64,000 nucleotides of DNA. Origin: Flavobacterium panici. Lineage in GTDB: Bacteria > Bacteroidota > Bacteroidia > Flavobacteriales > Flavobacteriaceae. A program made the position numbers and the translations under genes. Under the pieces are notes generated by a model. It worked only from the letters and a program-made list of their open reading frames with translations. It searched no databases and had not been told where the DNA came from. The DNA lies in assembly GCF_903819335.1 (NCBI RefSeq), contig NZ_CAIJDE010000023.1, positions 54,928 through 118,927 of the forward strand. The letters are read 5' to 3'. Shown one piece after another: positions 27,359-35,396 of the stretch (the first letter of the stretch is position 1; each line of letters begins with the position of its first letter).

Positions 27359-28696
27359 GTGAAGATAAAACATCAATTGGCCATATTTAATGCACTAACA
27401 AGATTGTTGGTGATTTTGGTTTTATGGCTCATGCTTCCTATTTTGGTCGAAAATGTGGTTTACAGGCACATTAATAACGGATTAATCGAAAAGAAACAGA
27501 AATTCATTGACCATTTAAATCAGCAGGAGATTAATGATTTTATCGAAAATGAAGATGATTCGACCGAAACTTATTCACAGTTTTCGACACTTCACAGTGA
27601 ATTTTTGGTTCTTTCCAGAGTTCCTATAAAACCGCATCAAAAGAAAACTTCTTTCAGTAATGAATACCGAATTATTGAAGGTGAAGAAAATGAATATCGA
27701 ATTCTGCAGCATCATTTTAGTTATCAAAATGAGGAATATCAACTCGAAATTGGCAGCAGCTTAAGCGAAGTAAAAGACCTTACTTTTATTATAAAGCTTT
27801 TTATAATAATCGTTTTAGTTATTATTCTTCTAGTAACTTTTTTGGCAGATACTTTTTATATCGAATATTTACTGAAACCGTTTTATAAAATTATTGATAC
27901 TAAAATAAGGCGGGTCAACGAACCGGAGGTTTTTGATCATACGCCAATAAAGGCAAAATCGAGGGATTTTAGGGAATTAGATTTGGTTTTAAACCAAATG
28001 ATGAATCGTATTGCAGAGCTTTTTAAAAAAGAAAAACAGTTTATTTCTAATGTTTCGCACGAGCTTTTAACTCCAATTGCTTTATTAAAAAACAAGCTGG
28101 AGAATTTATTACAAAATGATTCTTTAGATGATAATGCTGTGGATAAAATTGCGGGTTCATTGAAAACGCTTGATATGCTGAAAAAAATCATCAATAATTT
28201 ACTGTTGATTTCCCGAATCGAAAACAATCAATATGAAGCTAACGAAAATATCAGTTTTCAGGAAATAATAAACGATCTGCAGGAAGATCTGCAGGATCGT
28301 ATTGATGATAAAGGAATTGCCTTTGTTAATAAAATGGAACATGATTTTGTTTTTAGAGGAAACAAAACTTTAATTCATATTCTGATCTATAATTTAGTGA
28401 CGAATGCCATAAAATATAATAAGCCGGGCGGAAGTATTATTGTTTCTGATGGGTTTTTGCAAAATCAATATTTTATTTCAATTACTGATTCTGGTATTGG
28501 TCTAAACGAATCGCAAATCGAAAATATTTTCAACCGCTTTGCCAGAGTAAGTTCAGATCAGGAAGGGCAGGGGTTAGGTCTTGCTATTGCTAAAAGTATT
28601 GCTGTTTTTCATCATATAGAAATTAAAGTCAATTCTCTTATAAACGAAGGAACAACCTTTACTTTATTGTTTCCGGAGATGCAAAAACACAATTAA
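27359..28696 (+). CDS. Sensor histidine kinase paired with the upstream regulator
   Basis: A 445-residue kinase with a GTG start. A first membrane helix lies near 11-32, an extracytoplasmic region of about 105 residues with many acidic residues follows, and a second helix lies near 143-166. The kinase core has FISNVSHELLTPIALL (H-box), NLVTNAIKYNKPGG (N-box), DSGIGL and GLGLAIAKSIAVFHH. The acidic sensor domain could respond to cations, acid or cationic peptides; that is inference. Confidence 0.92.
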   Translation: MKIKHQLAIFNALTRLLVILVLWLMLPILVENVVYRHINNGLIEKKQKFIDHLNQQEINDFIENEDDSTETYSQFSTLHSEFLVLSRVPIKPHQKKTSFSNEYRIIEGEENEYRILQHHFSYQNEEYQLEIGSSLSEVKDLTFIIKLFIIIVLVIILLVTFLADTFYIEYLLKPFYKIIDTKIRRVNEPEVFDHTPIKAKSRDFRELDLVLNQMMNRIAELFKKEKQFISNVSHELLTPIALLKNKLENLLQNDSLDDNAVDKIAGSLKTLDMLKKIINNLLLISRIENNQYEANENISFQEIINDLQEDLQDRIDDKGIAFVNKMEHDFVFRGNKTLIHILIYNLVTNAIKYNKPGGSIIVSDGFLQNQYFISITDSGIGLNESQIENIFNRFARVSSDQEGQGLGLAIAKSIAVFHHIEIKVNSLINEGTTFTLLFPEMQKHN

Positions 28697-28723
28697 AAGT
28701 TAATTTTTTCAGATTGGTTCAAT

Positions 28724-28758
28724 CTTCATTTTGTCTTCATTTACTGATTATATCTTTG
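28724..28758 (+). promoter_or_regulatory. Second copy of the direct-repeat operator and promoter
   Basis: CTTCAT (28724-28729), TTTGT, CTTCAT (28735-28740), then after exactly 10 bases TATCTTTG (28751-28758). Geometry and the central TTTGT match the site at 25979, and both follow an AGTTAATTTTTT stretch. Confidence 0.7.
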
Positions 28759-28799
28759 AGCTATAAATAAAGAAGTAGTAATCACAAAAATCAACAATC

Positions 28800-28982
28800 A
28801 TGAAAAAATTAATTTTATTAGCGGTAGCAGTTTTAGGAACAACTGCAATGGTAAATGCTCAAACAACTCCAGTAAAAGAAACTCCGGCAAAAGAAGCAAA
28901 AGCTGCTAAAAAAGAGAAAAAAGCTGATAAAAAAGCTAAAAAAGCAGAAGCTAAGCCAGAAGCGGCAAAAGCTCAAAAATAA
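28800..28982 (+). CDS. Small secreted Lys/Ala-rich protein (paralogue 3)
   Basis: A 60-residue protein. The signal peptide MKKLILLAVAVLGTTAMVNA is identical to that of the gene at 26304; the mature part is almost all Lys, Ala and Glu (KEAKAAKKEKKADKKAKKAE). It has its own promoter with the shared operator. The near-identity with 26304 points to recent duplication or gene conversion across the two-component genes. No enzymatic motif is present. Confidence 0.78.
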   Translation: MKKLILLAVAVLGTTAMVNAQTTPVKETPAKEAKAAKKEKKADKKAKKAEAKPEAAKAQK

Positions 28983-29042
28983 TGCGATAAAGGTTTATTG
29001 AATAAACTTTGTTGTAGACTAAAGGTTTTAAATAATTTGGTT

Positions 29043-29076
29043 GCAAAAGCTGATAGAGAAATCTATCGGCTTTTGC
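29043..29076 (+). terminator. Hairpin terminator after the third peptide gene
   Basis: GCAAAAGCTGATAGA pairs with TCTATCGGCTTTTGC, a 15-bp stem with one wobble and a 4-base loop. The T-run is short (TTTT). Confidence 0.65.
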
Positions 29077-29155
29077 TATTATTTGAGTTAAATTTTTGAT
29101 AATAAAAAGCGATAGAATATTCATTCTTTGTTACTTTGCTTAAAACTGTAAATAA

Positions 29156-30391
29156 ATGATCCTTCGTTTTGTAATTCTATGTGCTCTTTTTCTATTTATT
29201 GAGTTCTATTCGTATCAAGCCTTTCGTACTTTAATCAAATTAAGATGGGTATTGATCAGCTATCAAATTATTAGTGTACTGCTTTTAGTTTTCATAATAT
29301 ATTCTTTTACGCAATTTGACCGTTCTGTTGGGCAGACCAAACAAACCATGTTTACAATGGGATTAATGTTATTGGTTTATGTTCCTAAAATTGTGCTTAC
29401 ACTTGTAATGTTTGGAGAAGATATTTTTAGAATCGGAGCCAGTATATTAAACTATTGCATGTATAATGCGCCTAGAAAAGAAATGATGCCGGACAGACGT
29501 AAGTTTGTCAGTCAGATTGCTTTAGGATTGGCGGCGGTTCCGTTTTTATCTTTGATTTACGGAATTTTCGAAGGGAAATATAATTTTAAAGTATTCAAGC
29601 AGACTATCTTTTTTCCGGATCTTCCAGATGAATTTGATGGTTTTAAAATAACACAGATTTCTGATGTTCACAGCGGAAGTTTTGATAATCCTGATAAAAT
29701 TAATTATGCAATTGATTTGATTAATGAACAGGAATCAGATATGATTTTGTTTACGGGTGATATTGTCAATACGCATGCAAAAGAAATGCATCCGTGGCTG
29801 GAAACTTTTAGCAGAATTAAAGATTACAAATACGGAAAATATGCAGTTTTAGGAAATCATGATTATGGAGAATATGTAACGTGGCCTTCTGAAAAAGAAA
29901 AAGATGAGAACTTCGCAGAAATCAAAAATCTTTATGGTAAAATAGGTTTTGATTTGATGTTAAATGAAAATAAATACATTCAAAAAGGTGCAGATAAAAT
30001 TGCTTTAGTTGGTGTTGAAAACTGGGGACAGAATTTTAAGAAAGCCGGAGATTTGAAGAAAGCTTCACAAGGACTTCACGAGACTGATTTTAAAGTTTTA
30101 ATGAGTCACGATCCAAGCCATTGGGAATATGAAGTAAAAAAAGATCCTAAAAACTTTCATCTGACTTTATCAGGTCATACGCACGGAATGCAGTTTGGAA
30201 TTGAAATTCCGGGATATTTCAAATGGAGTCTGGCGCAATACATTTATAAACAATGGGCGGGACTTTATGAAGAAGCCGGAAGATATGTTTATGTGAACCG
30301 TGGATTTGGTTTTCATGCTTATCCTGGACGAGTTGGAATTATGCCTGAAATCACGGTTATTGAACTAAAAAAAGGTAAGAATGTGGCTTAA
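29156..30391 (+). CDS. Membrane-anchored metallophosphoesterase (YkuE-like)
   Basis: A 411-residue protein. Three or four N-terminal hydrophobic helices (about 1-100, with another near 122-142) precede a calcineurin-like phosphoesterase domain. Metal motifs are DVHSGS, GDIVNTH, GNHDYG, SHDPSHWE and SGHTHGMQFG, in family order. It should hydrolyse a phosphoester at the membrane; relatives act on UDP-sugar lipids or phospholipid-like substrates. The thioredoxin-like gene follows 71 bp later with its own promoter. Confidence 0.9.
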   Translation: MILRFVILCALFLFIEFYSYQAFRTLIKLRWVLISYQIISVLLLVFIIYSFTQFDRSVGQTKQTMFTMGLMLLVYVPKIVLTLVMFGEDIFRIGASILNYCMYNAPRKEMMPDRRKFVSQIALGLAAVPFLSLIYGIFEGKYNFKVFKQTIFFPDLPDEFDGFKITQISDVHSGSFDNPDKINYAIDLINEQESDMILFTGDIVNTHAKEMHPWLETFSRIKDYKYGKYAVLGNHDYGEYVTWPSEKEKDENFAEIKNLYGKIGFDLMLNENKYIQKGADKIALVGVENWGQNFKKAGDLKKASQGLHETDFKVLMSHDPSHWEYEVKKDPKNFHLTLSGHTHGMQFGIEIPGYFKWSLAQYIYKQWAGLYEEAGRYVYVNRGFGFHAYPGRVGIMPEITVIELKKGKNVA

Positions 30392-30405
30392 TTCGTTAAA
30401 AATGC

Positions 30406-30413
30406 TACATTTG
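30406..30413 (+). promoter_or_regulatory. Candidate -7 box of the thioredoxin-like gene
   Basis: TACATTTG matches TAnnTTTG and lies 49 bases before the ATG at 30463. No clear -33 element is seen. Confidence 0.5.
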
Positions 30414-30462
30414 TATTAATTATATCTTTTTAATAGATTAAAAGAATTAAATTTTTGGTTTT

Positions 30463-30765
30463 ATGTCAAAATTTGGAGAACTTATAAATGCTCAGGTTCC
30501 AGTGTTAATTGACTTCTACACAGATTGGAACGAATCATCAGTATTGATGCATCCGGTAATAAAGGATGTTGCGGCTGCGCTTGGAGACAAAGCGAAGGTA
30601 ATTAAAATTGATGTTGATAAAAATCAGGAACTGGCCGAAGCATTACGAATTAAAGGACTTCCGACTTTAATGATTTACAAAGAAGGACAAATGATCTGGA
30701 GACAATCTGGAGAACTTGATGCAAATACACTTATCGGAATTGTTCAGGATCAATTCGACGTATAA
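30463..30765 (+). CDS. Thioredoxin-fold protein lacking the CxxC active site
   Basis: A 100-residue protein with the thioredoxin fold: PVLIDFYTDW at 13-22, KVIKIDVDKNQELAEALRIK and the cis-proline segment GLPTLMIYKEG. Where thioredoxins have CGPC after the Trp, this one has NESS (23-26), and it has no cysteine at all. It cannot do dithiol chemistry, so a binding or chaperone role is more likely. The rest of the fold is complete, which argues against simple decay. Confidence 0.88.
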   Translation: MSKFGELINAQVPVLIDFYTDWNESSVLMHPVIKDVAAALGDKAKVIKIDVDKNQELAEALRIKGLPTLMIYKEGQMIWRQSGELDANTLIGIVQDQFDV

Positions 30766-30798
30766 AATACTTCAGAAATAAGATATTGTTCGGGTTTT

Positions 30799-31437
30799 CT
30801 AATGAATAATATCAAACTTATATCCATTCTCTTTTAAAAAATGCAGCGTTTTTGGTAAGGCAAATTTTAAATTTGGCGATGCTTTTATGCTGTCATGAAA
30901 TACAATTACACTTCCGGATTTTACATTTTTAGTAACATTTTCAAGGCATTTTTCTGGAGTTATACTTTGATCGAAATCGGCGCTTAAAACATCCCACATT
31001 ATTATTTTATAGCCAAGTTTGCGTAAAATCTTAGATTGTGCTTTTTTAATTTTTCCGTAAGGCGGACGAAATATTAAATTGTTCGGCTTTATTTCTTCTT
31101 CTAAAATCTTAGCACAGTTATTTACATTTTCGATATAATCATTCGTATGTATTTTCCAGCCATTTACGTGGTTCATGGTGTGATTTCCAATACAATGACC
31201 GTCTGTGATTAATTTTTCGAATAAAGATAAATTGGCTTTAATATTTTTTCCAATACAGAAGAAAGTAGCTTTTGCATCAAACTTTTTTAGTTCAGATAAA
31301 ACCCAGTCTGTAATCTCTGGGGTTGGGCCGTCATCAAATGTTAAGTATATTTTCTTTTCGTTGTTTGGAATATCCCAACAATATTTAGAAAACACCTTTT
31401 TAATAAATGAATTAGTTTTTACCCAATAAAAGCTCAT
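30799..31437 (-). CDS. Polysaccharide deacetylase (NodB homology domain)
   Basis: A 212-residue protein started at ATG 31437 (MSFYWVKTNSFIKK); an upstream in-frame start would run through the terminator at 31471. The NodB motifs are YLTFDDGPTPEITDW (catalytic Asp and metal Asp), GNHTMNHVNGW (HxxxH-type metal site), FRPPYGKIKK and the C-terminal VIVFHDSIKA. It should remove acetyl groups from a polysaccharide or peptidoglycan. No clear signal peptide is present. Confidence 0.9.
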   Translation of the reverse strand: MSFYWVKTNSFIKKVFSKYCWDIPNNEKKIYLTFDDGPTPEITDWVLSELKKFDAKATFFCIGKNIKANLSLFEKLITDGHCIGNHTMNHVNGWKIHTNDYIENVNNCAKILEEEIKPNNLIFRPPYGKIKKAQSKILRKLGYKIIMWDVLSADFDQSITPEKCLENVTKNVKSGSVIVFHDSIKASPNLKFALPKTLHFLKENGYKFDIIH

Positions 31438-31468
31438 TTTGATTTTATTTATGTCTACGTAAAAATAA

Positions 31469-31509
31469 AAAATGCAGCGCTTTTTATCAAGAAGCACTGC
31501 ATTTTTTTA
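31469..31509 (-). terminator. Terminator of the DUF2723 gene
   Basis: AATGCAGTGCTT and AAGCGCTGCATT (minus strand) form a stem with a T-tract. It lies 24 bases after the DUF2723 stop. Confidence 0.8.
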
Positions 31510-31532
31510 ATCAATATATTTTTCGTATATTA

Positions 31533-34500
31533 TTATTCTTTTTCGCGTCCAAAACGTTCAAAAACATTTACATATGTATTAAATACCGTTTTATGTTTTT
31601 CATAGAAAGCTTTGTCCTTGTTTTCTCTCATAACATGCAGTAAACTTCTGTAACGTTCGATATCTGTAATAATATCCATTGCTAAATCAGTTTGGTCGCC
31701 TGGAGGAAGTGTAGCGTAATAGTTTAGATTTTCTTTGTATTTATTTACAAGTTTGTCTAATAAATCATGTGCTTTAGCAGTTTCTCCTACTTTATAATAT
31801 CCGCCTGCAAATGGCTCAACTAAAGAATAATAACCAAATTTATCCAATGGCATTTTTGTCATTGCTAAATTAATTACGTTTTTAGCCTTGTCAATTTTAC
31901 CTTCGGCAATAAGTTCGTCTACTAAACGAGATAAGTTAGTACGGTATGTAATACTGTTTCTTCTGGTTTCAGGATCATGATAAATTTTTTCACTTTCGCT
32001 GTTACCCCAATCCCATTTCATAACGATATCATACATTTTATCGGCATCAATTTGTCCCATATCCATTGGCCCGCCATCTTTAGAAGGCACGTTTCTAACA
32101 GGAACTAATTTATAAACCATACCGTCTAATTGCAGATAGTCTTTTAACCATAAATAATCTTCATCGTCAAAAGCACCTCCGCTAAAATAAATTGGACGTT
32201 TCCAGTTATTATTAGCCAAAATATCCAGCATCATTAATCTGTTTTTGTAAAGAGCACTTCCTTTAATGTCAATATCCATATAAGAAACAATTGAATCATT
32301 ATATTTAGGATTTACAACTTTGTTTTTAAGAATGATGTTTTTGTCAACATTCACTCTAATTTTATTTGTTGGATAAAAGTGAATTGTCTGTCCGTTTTGT
32401 AAACCTACAGTTGACTTTGGATTTTTAATAAAATCAAGGAAATCTTTAATGTTCCAGCGTGTTTCAATCTTCGGAATATGAGCTACATAATCTAACTTAT
32501 CCCCAACATATTGATCATGTGTAAATGATATTGGTAAAGGATCAGATTCATATGATTTTGCTTTCATTTGGTCGATATACCAATCCGTCATGAAAAGACT
32601 TGTATTTACAATCTTAACATCGGTTCTAAAATGTTCAATTTCCTGAGCATACCAAAGCGGGAAGGTATCGTTGTCTCCAATCGTAAATAAAATAGCATCC
32701 TTATCACACGAACTTAAATATGCTTTTGCCATTGCAACAGCAGTATATCTGTTTGATCTGTCGTGATCATCCCAGTTTTGAGAAGCCATTAAAACCGGCG
32801 CTGCCAATAAACTTACTGCAATAATAGCTGGTCCGGCGATTTTTGGAGCAATATATTTCTGAATACTTTCATATAAAGAATAAACTCCAAAACCAATCCA
32901 GATGGCAAAGACATAGAAAGATCCAACCAGCGCATAATCTCTTTCACGAGGTTCAAAAGGTCTTTCATTTAAATAGATTTTTAAAGCGATTCCCGTAAAT
33001 AAGAATAAGGCTAAAAGCACATAAAAACTTTTAAGGTCTTTATTAGCATGATACATTATTCCAATTAATCCTAAAATGAAAGGAAGGAAATAGTAAACGT
33101 TACGTCCTTTGTTGTTTAAAACATCAGATGGTAATTTATCCTGAGAGCCCAAATGAACAGAGTCAAGCGCTTTGATTCCGCTAATCCAGTTTCCATCTAA
33201 GTTGTCATATTTCCCCTGAACATCGCTTTGACGTCCAACAAAATTCCACATTAAATATCTCCAGTACATATATCCAAATTGGTATTCGAACATAAAACTG
33301 AAATTATCACCAGTAGTTGGTTTTTCGATTATAAGATATTCTCCGTAGCTTTTTAAGAATTTAACATAGCCTTCGTTGTCAATTTGCTTTTGAGCGTATG
33401 CATTTCTGAATTCAGAAATTGTTTTTTCTACTTCATTACGAAGCTGTCCAGTTGCTTTGTTGTATTCTTCTTCTGTTAATTGACTTGCATCAATTCCGTA
33501 TTTCCCTAAATCATCCTCATAATTATAGTCTGGATTGATTCGGAATTTAGGCGGATTTGTAAAGCTAATGTAGTTTTGAATGTGTCCGGTTTCGGTACTC
33601 CACATTCTTGGCAGAATTGCTTTTTGATTGTCGTCGCTGTTTTGTTCTGCGTTTTTATAATTGTTGGTAATAATATATTTACCAGTTTTATTGTCTCTTT
33701 CGTAGTTAGGTTTTTTGTCTAAATATGGAGTGTTAGCATCAAGACCGGCGAAAACTTCGGTATATTGAGGACCATAAAATAATGGATTTACACCGTATTG
33801 TTCACGATTGTAGTAGGCTAAAACCTCGGCAGCATCTGATGGTTTGTTTTCATTAATTACTGTATTGGCATTTGCACGAACAGGAAGCATCATCCAGGTA
33901 GAGAAACCAATTAATATAAATAAAGTACAAAGGATGATGGTGTTATAAAAAATTAATCCTTTTTGTTTAGTGAATTTTAATCCGAAATAGAAGAAAGCAA
34001 TTAATAATAAAGTCACAAAAATAGTTCCCGAATTAAAAGGCAATCCCAAACTATTTACCATGAAAATTTCGGTTTTACCAAAGAAAGCCATCGTTAAAGG
34101 CAAAAGTAATTTGAAGATAAACAACAAAATTCCTATCACAACTACATTGGCAATAAGGAAGTTTTTAATGGTAACTTTTTCGTAATGCTTAAAATAATAT
34201 AAGAATCCAATTGACGGAATCGTTAATAACGCCATAAAGTGAACTCCAAAAGAAAGACCAACAACCAAAGAAATGATTAATAACCATTTATTCCCTTTTG
34301 GTTTGTCCATATCTTGTTCCCAGCGTAATCCAAGCCAGAATAGTAATGCAATTAATAAAGAAGCCATTGCATAAACTTCGGCCTCGACAGCATTAAACCA
34401 AAAACTGTCAGAGAAAGTATAGGCTAAAGCTCCAACAAAAGAACTTCCTAAAATAACAATAGAATTATTTTGATCGATTTCGGCAAAGCGCGCTACGATT

Positions 34501-34814
34501 TTCTTTAAAATCATAGAAGAAGACCAAAACATGAATAAAATTGTAAAGGCACTAGAAAAAACAGACATCATATTTACCATTACGGCTACATGCTGGGCAT
34601 CTATAGCAAACATGGCAAAGAAAGCTCCCATCATTTGGAATAAAGGTGCTCCCGGAGGGTGGCCAACTTCTAGTTTAGCAGCTGTGGCAATATATTCGCC
34701 GCAATCCCAAAAGCTCATTGTAGGTTCGACAGTTAATGTGTAGGTAATTAAAGCGATTGCAAATGCAAACCAACCAATAATTGTATTCCATTTATTGAAA
34801 TTGAATTGTGCCAT
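31533..34814 (-). CDS. DUF2723 multi-pass membrane protein (TMEM260-type glycosyltransferase candidate)
   Basis: A 1093-residue protein. The N-terminal half has ten or more membrane helices; TVEPTMSFWDCGEYIATAAK and LEVGHPPGAPLFQ near residues 28-60 are the DUF2723 signature, and NERPFEPRERDYALVGSFYV lies near the middle. The C-terminal part is soluble with TPR-like helices. The human relative TMEM260 is an O-mannosyltransferase, and Flavobacteria glycosylate exported proteins, so a role in protein O-glycosylation is plausible but unproven here. Confidence 0.88.
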   Translation of the reverse strand: MAQFNFNKWNTIIGWFAFAIALITYTLTVEPTMSFWDCGEYIATAAKLEVGHPPGAPLFQMMGAFFAMFAIDAQHVAVMVNMMSVFSSAFTILFMFWSSSMILKKIVARFAEIDQNNSIVILGSSFVGALAYTFSDSFWFNAVEAEVYAMASLLIALLFWLGLRWEQDMDKPKGNKWLLIISLVVGLSFGVHFMALLTIPSIGFLYYFKHYEKVTIKNFLIANVVVIGILLFIFKLLLPLTMAFFGKTEIFMVNSLGLPFNSGTIFVTLLLIAFFYFGLKFTKQKGLIFYNTIILCTLFILIGFSTWMMLPVRANANTVINENKPSDAAEVLAYYNREQYGVNPLFYGPQYTEVFAGLDANTPYLDKKPNYERDNKTGKYIITNNYKNAEQNSDDNQKAILPRMWSTETGHIQNYISFTNPPKFRINPDYNYEDDLGKYGIDASQLTEEEYNKATGQLRNEVEKTISEFRNAYAQKQIDNEGYVKFLKSYGEYLIIEKPTTGDNFSFMFEYQFGYMYWRYLMWNFVGRQSDVQGKYDNLDGNWISGIKALDSVHLGSQDKLPSDVLNNKGRNVYYFLPFILGLIGIMYHANKDLKSFYVLLALFLFTGIALKIYLNERPFEPRERDYALVGSFYVFAIWIGFGVYSLYESIQKYIAPKIAGPAIIAVSLLAAPVLMASQNWDDHDRSNRYTAVAMAKAYLSSCDKDAILFTIGDNDTFPLWYAQEIEHFRTDVKIVNTSLFMTDWYIDQMKAKSYESDPLPISFTHDQYVGDKLDYVAHIPKIETRWNIKDFLDFIKNPKSTVGLQNGQTIHFYPTNKIRVNVDKNIILKNKVVNPKYNDSIVSYMDIDIKGSALYKNRLMMLDILANNNWKRPIYFSGGAFDDEDYLWLKDYLQLDGMVYKLVPVRNVPSKDGGPMDMGQIDADKMYDIVMKWDWGNSESEKIYHDPETRRNSITYRTNLSRLVDELIAEGKIDKAKNVINLAMTKMPLDKFGYYSLVEPFAGGYYKVGETAKAHDLLDKLVNKYKENLNYYATLPPGDQTDLAMDIITDIERYRSLLHVMRENKDKAFYEKHKTVFNTYVNVFERFGREKE

Positions 34815-35010
34815 ATTTAGGTGTTATAATTTTGTATGTTTTTCAATCCTACAAAGAAAATGTTTTTTTATGTAAAGAAACGAGCATTAACAAAAAATTC
34901 TATAATAACTATTTGTAAATATTAATGTATTGTGTATAAGGCTCTTTGTGAAAAGTGCGAGACTTTAAAATGAAAAAGAATGAAAAAAAATATTTTTTTT
35001 GATAAAAAAG

Positions 35011-35041
35011 TTTGCGCAAACTAAATAAAACCTTAAATTTG
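35011..35041 (+). promoter_or_regulatory. Promoter of the first tRNA-Gln
   Basis: TTTG at 35011-35014 and TAAATTTG at 35034-35041 are separated by 19 bp, a textbook Bacteroidota promoter, 20 bases before the tRNA. Confidence 0.82.
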
Positions 35042-35061
35042 CACTCGCTTAACAGCACTGC

Positions 35062-35132
35062 TGGTCTATGGTGTAATGGTAACACAACTGTTTTTGGTGC
35101 AGTCTTTCTAGGTTCGAGTCCTAGTAGACCAA
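35062..35132 (+). tRNA. tRNA-Gln (anticodon UUG), copy 1
   Basis: Acceptor arms TGGTCTA and TAGACCA pair fully. The anticodon arm ACTGT-TTTTGGT-GCAGT gives UUG, and the T arm TAGGTTCGAGTCCTA is canonical. CCA is not encoded in full. The gene is 71 bases and has its own promoter and terminator. Confidence 0.97.
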
Positions 35133-35135
35133 CGT

Positions 35136-35168
35136 AAAAAGCCTCTCAAATCGAGAGGCTTTTTTTTA
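35136..35168 (+). terminator. Terminator of tRNA-Gln copy 1
   Basis: AAAAAGCCTCTC and GAGAGGCTTTTT form a strong stem followed by a T-tract, 4 bases after the tRNA. Confidence 0.93.
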
Positions 35169-35190
35169 TGCAAAAAAGTTTGCTTAAAAA

Positions 35191-35221
35191 TTTGCACAAT
35201 TTAAATAAAGGTTTAATTTTG
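35191..35221 (+). promoter_or_regulatory. Promoter of the second tRNA-Gln
   Basis: TTTG at 35191-35194 and TAATTTTG at 35214-35221, again separated by 19 bp. The layout repeats that of copy 1 exactly, offset by 180 bases. Confidence 0.82.
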
Positions 35222-35241
35222 CACCCGCTTAACAGCATTGC

Positions 35242-35312
35242 TGGTCTATGGTGTAATGGTAACACAACTGTTTTTGGTGCAGTCTTTCTAGGTTCGAGTC
35301 CTAGTAGACCAA
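35242..35312 (+). tRNA. tRNA-Gln (anticodon UUG), copy 2
   Basis: Identical to copy 1 over the whole 71-base tRNA. It lies exactly 180 bp downstream, within a duplicated promoter-tRNA-terminator unit. Confidence 0.97.
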
Positions 35313-35315
35313 CAT

Positions 35316-35345
35316 AAAAAGCCTCTCAATCGAGAGGCTTTTTTT
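35316..35345 (+). terminator. Terminator of tRNA-Gln copy 2
   Basis: The same GCCTCTC/GAGAGGC stem as copy 1 with a loop one base shorter, followed by seven T. Confidence 0.93.
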
Positions 35346-35396
35346 ATGGAATAAATTTAAAATTCAGAGTATTTATTTCTTCATTGAAATTTTGAT

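Noticed and set aside
31438..31497. Upstream start for the polysaccharide deacetylase
   Set aside because: The extension would read through the DUF2723 terminator and encodes no plausible signal peptide.
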